Origin: Rhynchospora pubera | Lineage: Eukaryota; Streptophyta; Magnoliopsida; Poales; Cyperaceae | Assembly: GCA_028095005.1 (NCBI GenBank) | Contig: CM051460.1 | Location: forward strand, 189,828,742-189,892,741 | DNA length: 64,000 bases | Direction: 5' to 3' | Shown here: positions 1-11,278 of the stretch, one piece after another | How the letters are laid out: the number at the start of each line of letters is the position of its first letter | Position numbering within the stretch: position 1 is the stretch's first letter | Program-made: the position numbers and the translations under genes | The notes under the pieces: model-generated | Database searches by the model: none | Seen by the model: only the letters and a program-made list of their open reading frames with translations | What the model was told of the DNA's origin: nothing

Positions 1-189
1 TTGCACTTTGAACAAGACTTAACATACCAGGAAAGGCCATTAAGAATTTTGGATACCAAGGAGACCAAACTACGAAGCCGTACTATCCGACAAGTCCTGA
101 TACAGTGGGAACACCACACTCCTCGTGAAGCGACATGGGAGAAGGAAAATGAGATGAGAGAGCAGTTTCCTGAGTTATTTAACTTTTGA
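1..189 (+). CDS. C-terminus of Ty3/gypsy polyprotein (chromodomain), 5' truncated by window edge
   Basis: The window opens inside a reading frame that ends with TAA at 187-189. The residues include LRSRTIRQVLIQWEHH and EATWE, the pattern at the end of plant chromodomain-bearing Ty3/gypsy integrases (chromoviruses). In that family the chromodomain steers integration toward heterochromatin. A polypurine tract and an LTR follow directly, which fits the 3' end of an element on the + strand. The rest of gag-pol lies outside the window, so its intactness is unknown. The family call is firm; the lineage within chromoviruses is not resolved. Confidence 0.85.
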   Translation: MHFEQDLTYQERPLRILDTKETKLRSRTIRQVLIQWEHHTPREATWEKENEMREQFPELFNF

Positions 190-230
190 AGTAAAGATAG
201 TGTTCGTTTCGAGGACGAAACGTCTAATTA

Positions 231-241
231 GAGGGGGTGGA
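231..241 (+). other. Polypurine tract of the gypsy element
   Basis: A purine-rich run (GAGGGGGTGGA) sits directly before the LTR start TGTGATAC, about 40 bp after the polyprotein stop. This is the usual place for the plus-strand primer of an LTR retrotransposon. Confidence 0.75.
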
Positions 242-1311
242 TGTGATACTCTGTCAATTATGTACTATGTACTAGAAACATTTTAATTATAAAAAAAAAA
301 TGTTGCTTTAATTTTTGGCCAAGTTAATTTTAATTTTAATTTTCAAAATTCTTGACTATGTTACATATATTTAAAATGTCATATCACTAATTTCTAAAAT
401 AAATCATCCAAATTAGCTTGTAATTATGTAAATTTTGTTGTATTAAGTAAAAACGTTAGTCTATAAATTGTTTTCTTTTGATAGCATAATAATTAAATTC
501 CTACATATATCTAGTTTTTAATTGAATATTTAATCCTTTCGGACCATTGGATCTTAGAAACATTGTGTTGAATTTTTTCAACCATTGATTTAAAATCCGG
601 ATTCTATACCTTCTCTCTTTCAGTTTTATTTTTACTCATCCTTGTCCATTCTACCGTCATAGAACATTTGTTCTTATCTTCTTGACATGTGTTCTTTTCC
701 GATTGGAAACCACAACATCATGGTGACTGTCTATTTGTGATGTATATATATAGTCATCACCCTTCTTTTTGCCACGTATCACACAATCAGTGCAATTCCT
801 TTCTTTTTTCTTCTTGTAATCTCTATGGCGATTAGTGAGAAGAAAGGGGTAAAGTGACGGTGAGATAGGACTCGGTGGTTTTGAGTTTGCTAACTGTTGT
901 TTGAGGTATCTCTTTCAATTAATCATCTTTCTTATATTTCTTTTCCTTAATTCGTGGGGTATAGTCTTGGTGATGTTTAAAACCAGTACTTGGTCTGTTT
1001 GCTGGTAAGAAAAGATAGTGGGTTCGGGCAAATATTTCATAAACTTCTGTTAGTTTTTACACCGATCACATATAATTGTAATCTAGACATACTTAAAACG
1101 GATATTTGAAAATGATTTACGTGTTGATTCTGATCTTATACCGTTCTAAATTAGACTCGTATTCTGATCTTAAATGCCTTCTTCGGCTAGGTTATACAAG
1201 GACAGTGGTTCATATTAAAAGTATAATGTCAAACTTAGTTACGTGATAAAAATTATTCATATAGAATTAATAAAACTTGGATTTATGGAATTCAATAAGT
1301 ACATATATAAC

Positions 1312-1717
1312 GAGATTGGCTAAAGTATACTCCAGCATATAGATAGCCCGTATGCTGGAGTCGTTTCTCACAATCTAAAGTGCATACAGTCGATCCGAAG
1401 CTTTCAAATTGTTCTCCATATTGAAATCTCCAAGGAAACTAAAATTTATATTTTTTCGAATTTTTTTACTATATATTATGCTATTTTAAAAAAACATTGT
1501 AAAGGAGTTGTAAAGGAGTATTTCTGGCCCTTCAATTTGAAAATAGCATAATATATAGCAAAAAAATTCGAAAAAATATAAAATTTGTTCTTGAAGGATA
1601 TTTTTACATGGAGAACAACTTGAACGGTTTGGATCGACTGTTTCAATTTTAGATTTTCAGAAACGACTCTAGCATACGGGTTTGATCCGTATGCTGGAGT
1701 ATACTTTAGCCAATCTC
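1312..1717. mobile_element. Foldback MULE-type MITE with perfect 10-bp TSD
   Basis: The element is bounded by inverted termini beginning GAGATTGGCTAAAGTATACT and is a near full-length palindrome, with the arms meeting around 1500. It is flanked by a perfect 10-bp direct repeat, CATATATAAC, at 1302-1311 and 1718-1727. A 9-10-bp target duplication with long inverted repeats is typical of Mutator-like elements. No transposase is encoded. It lies inside the gypsy LTR, so it inserted later. Confidence 0.8.
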
Positions 1718-1820
1718 CATATATAACATACATAATTATAATGGCCAAATTAAACAAGAAGAAGAATTATTAAGTTTAGAAATAATACAAAGTTAATTAC
1801 GTTGGTATTTGACTCCAAGT

Positions 1821-2276
1821 TATATGATATTCTTAAAAATATATAGCAAATCACATTCTCTTATACTTTCTTAATTAATAATAATTAAAAGTCTTTCAGA
1901 CTGGATTAACATGAATTTATGTATAAGTTCTAATCTTTAGAATAACATAATCCCGAACTGATTAACCTTATTACTACACTGAGTATTCACGTACTCACTC
2001 CACAAAAATTGTGGATTTCAGGTACAGGTCCGACAGACGGTGAGGAATATCCTGTAAGTGACCCAACTGAAGATGGTGATGCCACAAGCTACTAGTTTCT
2101 CTTATGTTATATATACTCTTTTTGTTAAATAAAGATAGAATATTTTATTGTGTAATAGGTAACGTTTTTAATGTACTGCACTAGTTATAATAAGTACAAT
2201 TGTGGCATTATCCTGTGATCTGTGTGATTGCATATTGTACCATGTATAGCCTTACGTGTATATAGCAGAGTATATA
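1821..2276 (+). repeat. Internal LTR duplication, copy 1
   Basis: This 456-bp segment recurs at 3091-3546 with only a few substitutions and no visible indel; the offset is exactly 1270 bp. Both copies lie inside the LTR. Confidence 0.85.
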
Positions 2277-3090
2277 TTGTACCATGTATAGCCTTACATG
2301 TATAGCCTTACGTGTATATAGCCTTACGTGTATATTTGACGAGATTAGTTACGTCAGGTAATCAGTCGGACTTAGCAGGACCGATATAGAACGACTATTT
2401 AGACGACGAAATAAAAGACGAAGCTTTTTGAAGACGTAGCTTCTTTTAAAACCTCGTCAATTCCAGGTGTGGATGCCTTTTGAGATTTTGTTATTCTTTT
2501 GATAGGAACTAGTAAATTTGATTATAAAATATAAAAGTGGTTTGGAATAACAGAAAATGGATAATGAAAGTGAAACAGAATGAGACCGAGTAGTTAAGTT
2601 GTTTTACCCGGGCTTTCCATTATCGGGAGATTGCACCCCAGCTTAATGTCGGTGGTCTCCTTATGATGGCGATCACGGGAAACACATACTAATCTACTCT
2701 GCTATTCAGCCACTAGGCAGATTAGCGGTCATTTGGTATATATATATTTCTTTTGTTTGGACTGGCTAGGACCTTTAGGTGTGTGGAAGCGGACTACCCC
2801 ACGGAACTCCGAGGTAGTAGCCCAGTACTGGAGTATACTAGCCCCCACTTAGTGCACGGTGGAGGGCAGGAGCAATTAGGGTCGAGTGTTTATACACTAG
2901 GTATACACTCGTGGGTAGGATCGAATAAGCACAGGTTCTGTCAGAAAGCACAAGTTAGTGAAGACATGGGATTCATTCCCATATAGGCACATAACATAGT
3001 TATCAGGATCGAGACAGGTAAGATGGATTTGGCACGGGAATTTTTCCCGCAGGGTTAGAGCAATGTAAGGTGGAAACTCTCGTATTTTAT

Positions 3091-3546
3091 TATATGATAT
3101 TCTTAAAAATATATAGCAAATCACATTCTCTTATACTTTCTTAATTAATAATAATTAAAAGTCTTTCAGACTGGATTAACATGAATTTATGTATAAGTTC
3201 TAATCTTTAAAATAACATAATCCCGAACTGATTAACCTTATTACCACACTGAGTATTCACGTACTCACTCCACAAAAATTGTGGATTTCAGGTACAGGTC
3301 CGACAGACGGTGAGGAATATCCTGTAAGTGACCCAACTGAAGATGGTGATGCCACAAGCTACTAGTTTCTCTTATGTTATATATACTTTTTTTGTTAAAT
3401 AAAGATAGAATATTTTGTTGTGTAATAGCTGACGTTTTTAATGTACTGCTCTAGTTATAATAAGTACATTTGTGGCATTATCCTGTGATCTGTGTGATTG
3501 CATATTGTACCATGTATAGCCTTACGTGTATATAGCAGAGTATATA
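3091..3546 (+). repeat. Internal LTR duplication, copy 2
   Basis: Second copy of 1821-2276. It runs to within about 50 bp of the LTR end, whereas copy 1 is followed by different sequence with short repeats of a CCTTACGTGTATA-like motif (2290-2335). Confidence 0.85.
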
Positions 3547-3667
3547 CACGTGGCGGGGTTGTCCTTCCCGAATGATGGTTTGATTCGGGGTGTGACACAT
3601 AAGACATGTATAAATAAAAAACACAGCTCATATTCACAAATATGTGCTTGATGCAAGTTGTAATGAA

Positions 3668-3703
3668 CTATTACTATTACTATTACTATTACTATTACTA
3701 TTA
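3668..3703. repeat. (ATTACT)n microsatellite
   Basis: About six tandem copies of a TATTAC hexamer in otherwise unremarkable AT-rich sequence. Confidence 0.9.
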
Positions 3704-4798
3704 TGAAAAGTGAAATTACGTGTATGAATGCTATACGTAATGAGGACCCTACCTATAAACCAAAGAGAAAGTTAATCCTTAAAAAGTGAAATTACTTGTT
3801 GGATTCCAAATGCCATGATATAAAAATCAGTCATGAGCAAATTCTTGAACTCAAATTTGGTTAGGACCAAAAACCCATAAATTTAGGCTACACATGCTAT
3901 TCCAATGAACTTGTAAATTCTTAAACTTTTTAGATAACACCACTCTATAAAAAGTGCATTACGTATACATACATTTAAGACTACACATGCTATTCCATAA
4001 GAAGTGTTTTATGAAAACCTACGTTTTTTTTTCAACAAATGTATCGGTCATGAGCCTTGAGTCAGTACTCACGCTTTGTAGTCTTAATTTTCTAAAAAAA
4101 AAAATTCATATTGTTTACCATGAATAGGTTTAGGTAAAATGAACCACTCAATAGGTGCTTGCACTGGGACTATTGATCCATGTAATAATTGGTCAATAAA
4201 TACAACATTTCAGGATGATCTTTAGCAAAAAAGAAAAGTTAAATCATAGTTTCCCTTTATTGTATGGTTCCCGTTCTTTGGTTATTTCTGCTAATTGTAT
4301 ATGATTTTTGTTAGCAGTTATAGGTTATGCGGAGCATGTTGAAGTGGGACCCACTTTAAAGGTCAAAGAAGCAGCAGTACACCAAATCTTATGTCCTTCA
4401 ATATCCATATCCCTATTCAGCTTTTCTCTCAACAACTCGACTATGAATTCCTTGTGCAGGAAATTCTCTTCAACATATCCTATATTGTCTTGCCATGAAA
4501 GCCAAGCATCTTTTCAGCACTAATAGTTAAGACTGATAAATAAAAGTCGAAGTTTATATATTCTTGTAAATTTTAAAGCTACAAAATATAATACTATTAA
4601 AAAACGAATTAGAAATGGGTACCACCTAGTAAAACATGGACAGTTTCTTATAATGTTCTAACTTGAGCATGGCATCAGTTGAAAACATAATAATACCATC
4701 ACGACATCATAATAATCAGGTGAAAGCACCGATCAGCCTCTAATGCGTCGTCGCCTCAACAACAAACTACACCGCCGCAAATTTTTCCTGTAGCTACT

Positions 4799-6642
4799 CT
4801 ATTGTATCATAATCTCTCCATCATCCTCTACCACTTTACGTGCAGTCGTCGATGCCGCGCTAAGTGTCCAAGTGCCAGTCACTGGGTCATATATATAAAT
4901 TTATTTAAAAATTTTATTACTTGAACACTACAAAATTCAAACAAACCTCCAAAAAAACTCACAGATGTGGTGCTTTGGGGATTGCCATATAGCTTTTTGG
5001 AGGTCTTCTGTCGTGACTGCTGCTGTGGTATAATGGTAGACATTGTCACCTATATAGAAAAAATAAACAATAATTTTAGCTCAACTATCTTATTTTTATT
5101 AGAAATATTTGCATTACAAAAACAAAAGCACTAATACCTCTGCTAATAAAGAATATAGATAAAAAAACCTCAATTCGAAAGGTACCAAAAAAAAAGTTTC
5201 TCGCAGACATCATATATATGAGTAATGCTAGAATCAAACATATAGGACGTCAAACACGATCCAAACGTAGCACATTAAAATTTCAAACGGTCGATCCAAA
5301 CCGCTCAATATGATCTCTATATTAAAATATCTTTGATAATCAAATTTTATATTTTTTCATATTTTCTAACTATTTTTTTCGAATTTTCAAAATTGAAGGG
5401 TTCAGAACTTTTTAGATTGAGCATATTGAAAAATTCCAAAAAAATAGTAAAAAAATTTGAAAAAATATAAAATTTGGTCTCCATGAAGATTTTATAACAC
5501 AGAACAATTTGTGCGGTTTGGATCGGCCATTTCAATTTTAAAAATTAAAATTTCATCGCGTTGGACAAGTGTACGTGTCCTATATGTTTGACACTAGCAA
5601 CAGAACCCAAAATAATTGCATTCATTCTGCAGTAATTACATTTTTAAATGGTGTTAAAACAATTTTAATGCCCTTAGGCCATGCACAACCTGTAAACCAC
5701 ATCTCATGATATTTAATGCCCTTAGTTATTTCACATAAATTTCAATCAAATCATTAATATCAATAAATAATAAATAATATATACACAAATAAAGAAACCT
5801 GATTAAACATAAATTACCCCTCTACATCAAGCTTACAATTAAAGGCACAAATTAAACCAAATTAAACAAAATAACCAAAATAGCAAAATTAACCAAATTA
5901 AACCAATGAATTACCAGTACTACGTGACAATCAAGAAGCAGCAATGAAGCGAATAATATACAAATTATAAATACCAGAAGACAGAAAATGATATATATCA
6001 GAAGATTTATTTCACAGGTCATAGAGAAGATTTCAAATTAACATGATATTTGACGAATAATCATTTTACCAGTAAAGAACAAACACAGCTACTGAGATAC
6101 AAATTACAAAAAAAAGAGAAAATTTATATGAAATTATTATATCAAATTACAAATTCGAATAAAAAGGGAATGACATATACACTCATAACTAAACCAAGTA
6201 TAATATTTTTCCATTGAAATGGTAAAAAAATTTATAACTGCTAAAAAATTAAAATCAAACATAGTTTGTTGAAAAAACAAAGTTCTATATAAGAGAAGTT
6301 AAAAAGGAGATGTTATACATCAAGCATTTTCATATTGTTAATAATAGAAAAAAGCTAATAAATTTTCACAAAAAATCGGTACTAATAGAAAACTAAAAGA
6401 GCTTGAGAGTACCTAGGTAAGGAAATTGAAGAAATCAAGAGGGAGATGCAAATAACGCAAAGAGAAGTGACAAAGACCAGGGCAATATTGAAGCTTCGCC
6501 ATGGAAGGATGTTTGTAGAAGAGGAAGAATTCAGCCAGGAGCTATTCACAGATTTAGGGTTTCTGCGCGGATCCAGTCGGTCATAGATGAGCGAAAAAAT
6601 CGGAGGGAAGATGTGGGGAAGTTTGGCGACAGAAAAACGCAT
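4799..6642 (-). pseudogene. Possible decayed or partial gene, three exon-like blocks
   Basis: I do not recognise this gene and the call is weak. Reading the - strand, an ATG at 6642 opens a 77-codon block with a hydrophobic stretch near its end (IALVFVTSLCVICISLLI), followed by a plausible donor at 6412. A second exon-like block (5049-4963) has a good acceptor and donor. A third, ending at a TAG at 4799, reads YDPVTGTWTLSAA, which resembles one blade of a kelch repeat. The phases do not join cleanly (the first junction meets a stop in the most natural frame), so this is either a decayed fragment or chance. A foldback element sits between the first and second blocks. Confidence 0.2.
5220..5607. 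mobile_element. Foldback MITE-like element
   Basis: The termini TGCTAG-N2-3-TCAAACATATAGGAC (from 5226) and its inverse (ending about 5599) bound an internally palindromic, AT-rich sequence of about 380 bp. The body resembles those at 1312-1717 and 52912-53264 (paired ATTTTATATTTTTTC / GAAAAAATATAAAATTTG arms and GGTTTGGATCGNCC near one end). I could not find a clean target duplication, so the outer limits are approximate. Confidence 0.55.
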
Positions 6643-7840
6643 TACTTTTTACCAGAGGTGAATTTCTATCAGATGAGGAAGGCGATACAGTAGAGGTAAC
6701 AGTGGTTGAGACTTGAGACTGGGATGGGATCAAGACCAAGAGACCATGTTTGAGGTATGGTTCGAGGAAAGAGAAATGGGGCTCACAAACCTAATGCAAT
6801 CTAATGAGGCTCCGAGCTAAAATTTTAAAGCTGAAGCGGGTCATTTCTAGGATAACTAATACCCGTTTCACATTTACTGGTATAATAGAATGCTTCATAA
6901 ATCTCAAAATTTCTAACTACATCGTATCGGTAGAGAACGTGTCGACTGGTTTAAAAAATTTTCAGAGAGGACTCCACGGGTTTTTATTTATAATACTGAT
7001 ACTGATGAATGAGAGACGAATAAGAGGACAAAGAATATGGTTGGTAAGAGAGCCTAAATTTGTTCATTGTAAATCTTCAAAAGAAAAAAAAAACATATCA
7101 TTCATTGTATCATTCCAAAAGAATATAATGAATTAGGTGATAATGAAGGCATTTAAAAATTGTTTTCCATAAATTAAAAAATATAATATCGCTAATTAAA
7201 TGAATACAATGACAAAAAACTCTTTGACATATATAATGAATGGAATCAAATAATAGAAAAATATTTTAATGACAATATCATCCAAATTTAATAGTTCATA
7301 ATAATTCATTCGAATAACAAATTTATAAATGATAATTAAAAAATATTTATATTTATAAATGTTAAGAAATAAATTGATATAATTGTTGGTCTATATTACC
7401 GCACATAACACAATATTTTTATTACCGTGGCTTTTCAATTACGAAAAATTGGACATAGCTCCTTGAAATCTTTGAAATTGAAAATAACCCCTAAAATATT
7501 ATTTGTCATGGATATAACCCCTTATATTAATTTTAATCGTATTTTTACTATAAAAATGTAATTTCAAAATTTTGTGACAGAAGTACCCTTCCCTGCCAAA
7601 TGCTTTTTTCTTCCTTTCGAGATTCCAAATGTTTTATTTTGTTCAAAGGTGTCTGGTATTTGCATCACATAAATGAAGTCATCGACCTTGTCAAGATATT
7701 TAAGTTTGTTTGCCAGATTGATTTAATCAACAATTAATGTTTGAAAGTTTTCTTTCTTGTATTAGTTGTTTTAAGTTAATAATGTCATTTCTTGTGATAA
7801 GGTGCTTAAAAATGCAACATTTCTTAGAGAGAGGTTACAC
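6643..7840. other. AT-rich intergenic sequence, no gene seen
   Basis: This holds an isolated 110-codon + strand frame (6804-7136) with no recognisable domain and AT-driven composition. I see no supported gene, RNA or repeat before the satellite array begins near 7841. Confidence 0.5.
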
Positions 7841-10800
7841 GTAAGGGTCGGTGGTATTCAAATTACTTCCTCTCACATAGATTCATTCTAAGTCATTTCA
7901 TCACAATAGTCTACATTTAAAATCTTTATATATTGTCTAAAATATGATTCATATGCTATTTATTCATAAAGATAAGATTATACAAAGTAATTACGCATTT
8001 AAAGTGCAAATAATGCAATTCTTAGAATCATTTGAGCATTTCAACCGTTTCTGATTTCATTCTAAGTCATTTTATCATGATAATATACATTTAAACTCTT
8101 TATACTGTCTAGAATATGATTCATATGTTATTTATTCAAAAATATTGGATTATTAATTACGCATAGAAAGTTCGAATAATTCAATTATGTGCATCAATTA
8201 AGCATTTCAATCGTTTCTGAAATCATTATATGTCATTTCATCACAATAATATACATTTAAACTCTTTATACTGTCTAGAATATGATTTATATGTTGTTTA
8301 TTCAAAAAAATTGGATTATACATGGTAATTACGCATAGAAAGTGCAAATAACTCAATTCAAAGCATCATTTGAGCATTCCAATCATTTCTGGATTCATTC
8401 TAAGTCATTAAATCAGAATAATCTACATTTAAACTCTTTATACTGTCTAGAATATGATTCATATGCTATATATTAAAAAATATTGGATTATACATAGTAA
8501 TTACACGTATAAAGTGCAAAAAATGCAATTCTGAGCATCAATTGATCATTTCAATCGTTTCTGGATTCATTCTAAGTCATTTCATCACAATAATCAATAT
8601 TTTAACTCTTTATACTGTCTAGAATATGATTCATATATTATTTAATATTTATTCAAAAAGATTGGATTATATATGGTAATTATGCATAAAAATTGCAAAT
8701 AATGCAATTCCGAGCATAATTTGAGCATTTCAATCATTTCTAGATTCATTCTAAGTCATTTCATTAATATGAACTATATTTAAACTCTTTATACTGTCTA
8801 GAATATGATTCATATGTTATTTATTTAAAAAAGATTAAATTATACATGGTAATTACGCATAGAAAATGCAAATAATGCAATTCTGGGCATCATTTGAGCA
8901 TTTCAATCGTTTCTAGATTCATTCTAAGTCATTTCATGGCAATAATCTACATTTAAACTCTTTATATTGTCTAGAATATGGTTCATATGTTATTTATTCA
9001 AAAAGATTGGATTATACATGGTAATTACGCATAGAAAGTGCAATTAATGCAATTCTGAGCATCATTTCATTATTTCAATCGTTTCTGGAATCATTCTAAG
9101 TCATTTCAACACAATAATCTACATTTAAACTCTTCATATTATTTAGAATATGATTTGTATGTCATTTATTCAAAATTATTGGATTATACATGGTAATTAC
9201 GCATAGAAAGTTCAAATAATTCAATTATGAGCATCATTTGAGCATTTCAATCGTTTCTAGATTCATTCTAAGTCATTTCATGGCTATTCTACATTTAAAC
9301 ACTTTATATTGTCTCAAATATGATTCATATGCTATACATTAAAAAATATTTGATTATACATGGTAATTAAGCGTATAAAGTGAAAATAATGTAATTCTGA
9401 GCATCAATTGATCATTTCAATCGTTTCTGGATTCATTCTAAGTCATTTCAACGCAATAATCTACATTTAAACTTTTCATATTATTTAGAATATGATTTGT
9501 ATGTCATTTATTCAAAATTATTGAATTATACATGGTAATTACGCATAGAAAGTTCAAATAATTCAATTATGAGCATCATTTGAGCATTTCAATCATTTCT
9601 AGATTCATTCTAAGTCATTTCATGGCAATAATCTACATTTAAACACTTTATATTGTCTCAAATATGATTCATATGCTATATATTAAAAAAATATTGGATT
9701 ATACATGGTAATTATGCGTATAAAGTGGAAATAATGTAAATCTGAGCATCAATTGATCATTTCAATCGTTTCTGGATTCATTCTGAGTCATTTCATCACA
9801 ATAATCTATATTTTAACTCTTTATACTGTCTAGAATATGATTCATATATTATTTATTCAAAAAGATTGGATTACTTATAGTAATTACGCATAGAAAGTGC
9901 AAATAATGCAATTCCGAACATAATTTGAGTAATTCAATCATTTCTGGATTCATATGTTATTTATTAATATAATCATAATTTGATTCGTATGTTATTTATT
10001 AAAAAAGATTGAATTATACGTGGTAATTATGCATATAAAATGCAAATAATGCAATTATGAGTATCATTTAAGCGTTTTCAATCGTTTCTGAATTCATCTA
10101 AAGATATTTCATCACAATAATCTACATTTCAACTCTTTATACAGTTTAGAACATGATTCATATGTTATTTATTAAAAAAGATTAGATTATGGTAATTACG
10201 CATAGAAAGTGCAAATAATGCAATTCTGGACATCATTTGAGCATTTCAATCGTTTCTAGATTCATTCTAAGTCATTTCAAGGCAATAATCTACATTTAAA
10301 CACTTTATATTGTCTCAATATGATTCATATGCTATATATTAAAAAATATTGGATTATACATGGTAATTACGTGTATAAAGTGGAAATAATGTAATTTTGA
10401 GCATCAATTGATCAATTCAATCGTTTCTGGATTCATTCTAAGTCATTTCATCACAATAATATATATTTTAACTCTTTATAATGTCTAGAATATGATTCAT
10501 ATATTATTTATTCAAAAAGATTGGATTACTTTGGTAATTATGCATAGAAAGTGCAAAATAATGCAATTCCGAACATAATTTGAGCAATTCAATCGTTTCT
10601 GGATTCATATGTTATTTATTAGTATAATCTAAATTTAAACTCTTTACACTGTCTAGAATATAATTCGTATGTTATTTATTAAAAAAGATTGAATTATACA
10701 TGGTAATTATGCATATAAAATGTAAATAATGAAATTATGAGTATCATTTAAGCGTTTTCAATCGTTTCTGAATTCATCTAAAGATATTTCATCACAATAA

Positions 10801-11278
10801 TCTACATTTCAACTCTTTATACTGTTTAAAACATGATTCATATGTTATTTCTTAAAAAAGATTAGATTATGGTAATTACGCATAGAAAGTGCAAATAATG
10901 CAATTCTGGACATCATTTGAGCATTTCAATCGTTTCTAGATTCATTCTAAGTCATTTCATGGCAATAATCTACATTTAAACTCTTTATATTGTCTCGAAT
11001 ATGATTCATATGTTATTTATTAAAAATTATTGGATTAAACATGGTAATTACGCATAGAAAGTACAAATAATTCAATTATGAGCATCATTTGAGCACTTCA
11101 ATCGTTTCCGATTCATTTTAAGTCATTTTATCACAATAATCACATTTCAACTCTTTATATTGTCTAGAAGATGATTCATGTGTTATATATTCAAAACAAT
11201 TAGATTATACATGGTAATTACGCATATAAAGTGCAAATATTGCAATTCTGAGCATCATATGATCATTTCAATCGTTTA
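7841..11278 (+). repeat. Satellite array, block 1 (monomer about 165-175 bp)
   Basis: About 20 tandem, diverged copies of an AT-rich monomer. Recurring landmarks are TTCTAAGTCATTTCATCAC, AACTCTTTATACTGTCTAGA, ATTGGATTATACATGG, TAATTACGCATA and GAGCATTTCAATCGTTTC. Successive positions of the ACTCTTTATACTGTC landmark (8095, 8261, 8432, 8605, 8784) give spacings of 166-179 bp. No coding potential. Higher-order duplication is visible inside the block (342-bp and 655-bp periods). The block ends abruptly where a solo LTR inserted. Confidence 0.93.

Larger units (their letters stand above)
242..3597 (+). mobile_element. 3' LTR of the gypsy element, enlarged by a MITE and an internal duplication
   Basis: The LTR starts TGTGATAC just after the polypurine tract and appears to end GGGGTGTGACA near 3597, so its ends form a short inverted repeat (TGTGAYAC / GTGTGACA). 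At about 3.36 kb it is long, partly because of a 406-bp MITE (1312-1717) and a 456-bp internal duplication (1821-2276 and 3091-3546). No coding sequence is seen; short reading frames such as 2753-2986 have no recognisable domain. The 5' LTR and target duplication lie outside the window, so the exact end (3597 or 3599) is inferred. Confidence 0.65.

Noticed and set aside
2753..2986. 77-codon frame with non-repetitive composition in the LTR
   Set aside because: It lies in the LTR interior, has no domain, and plant gypsy LTRs are non-coding.
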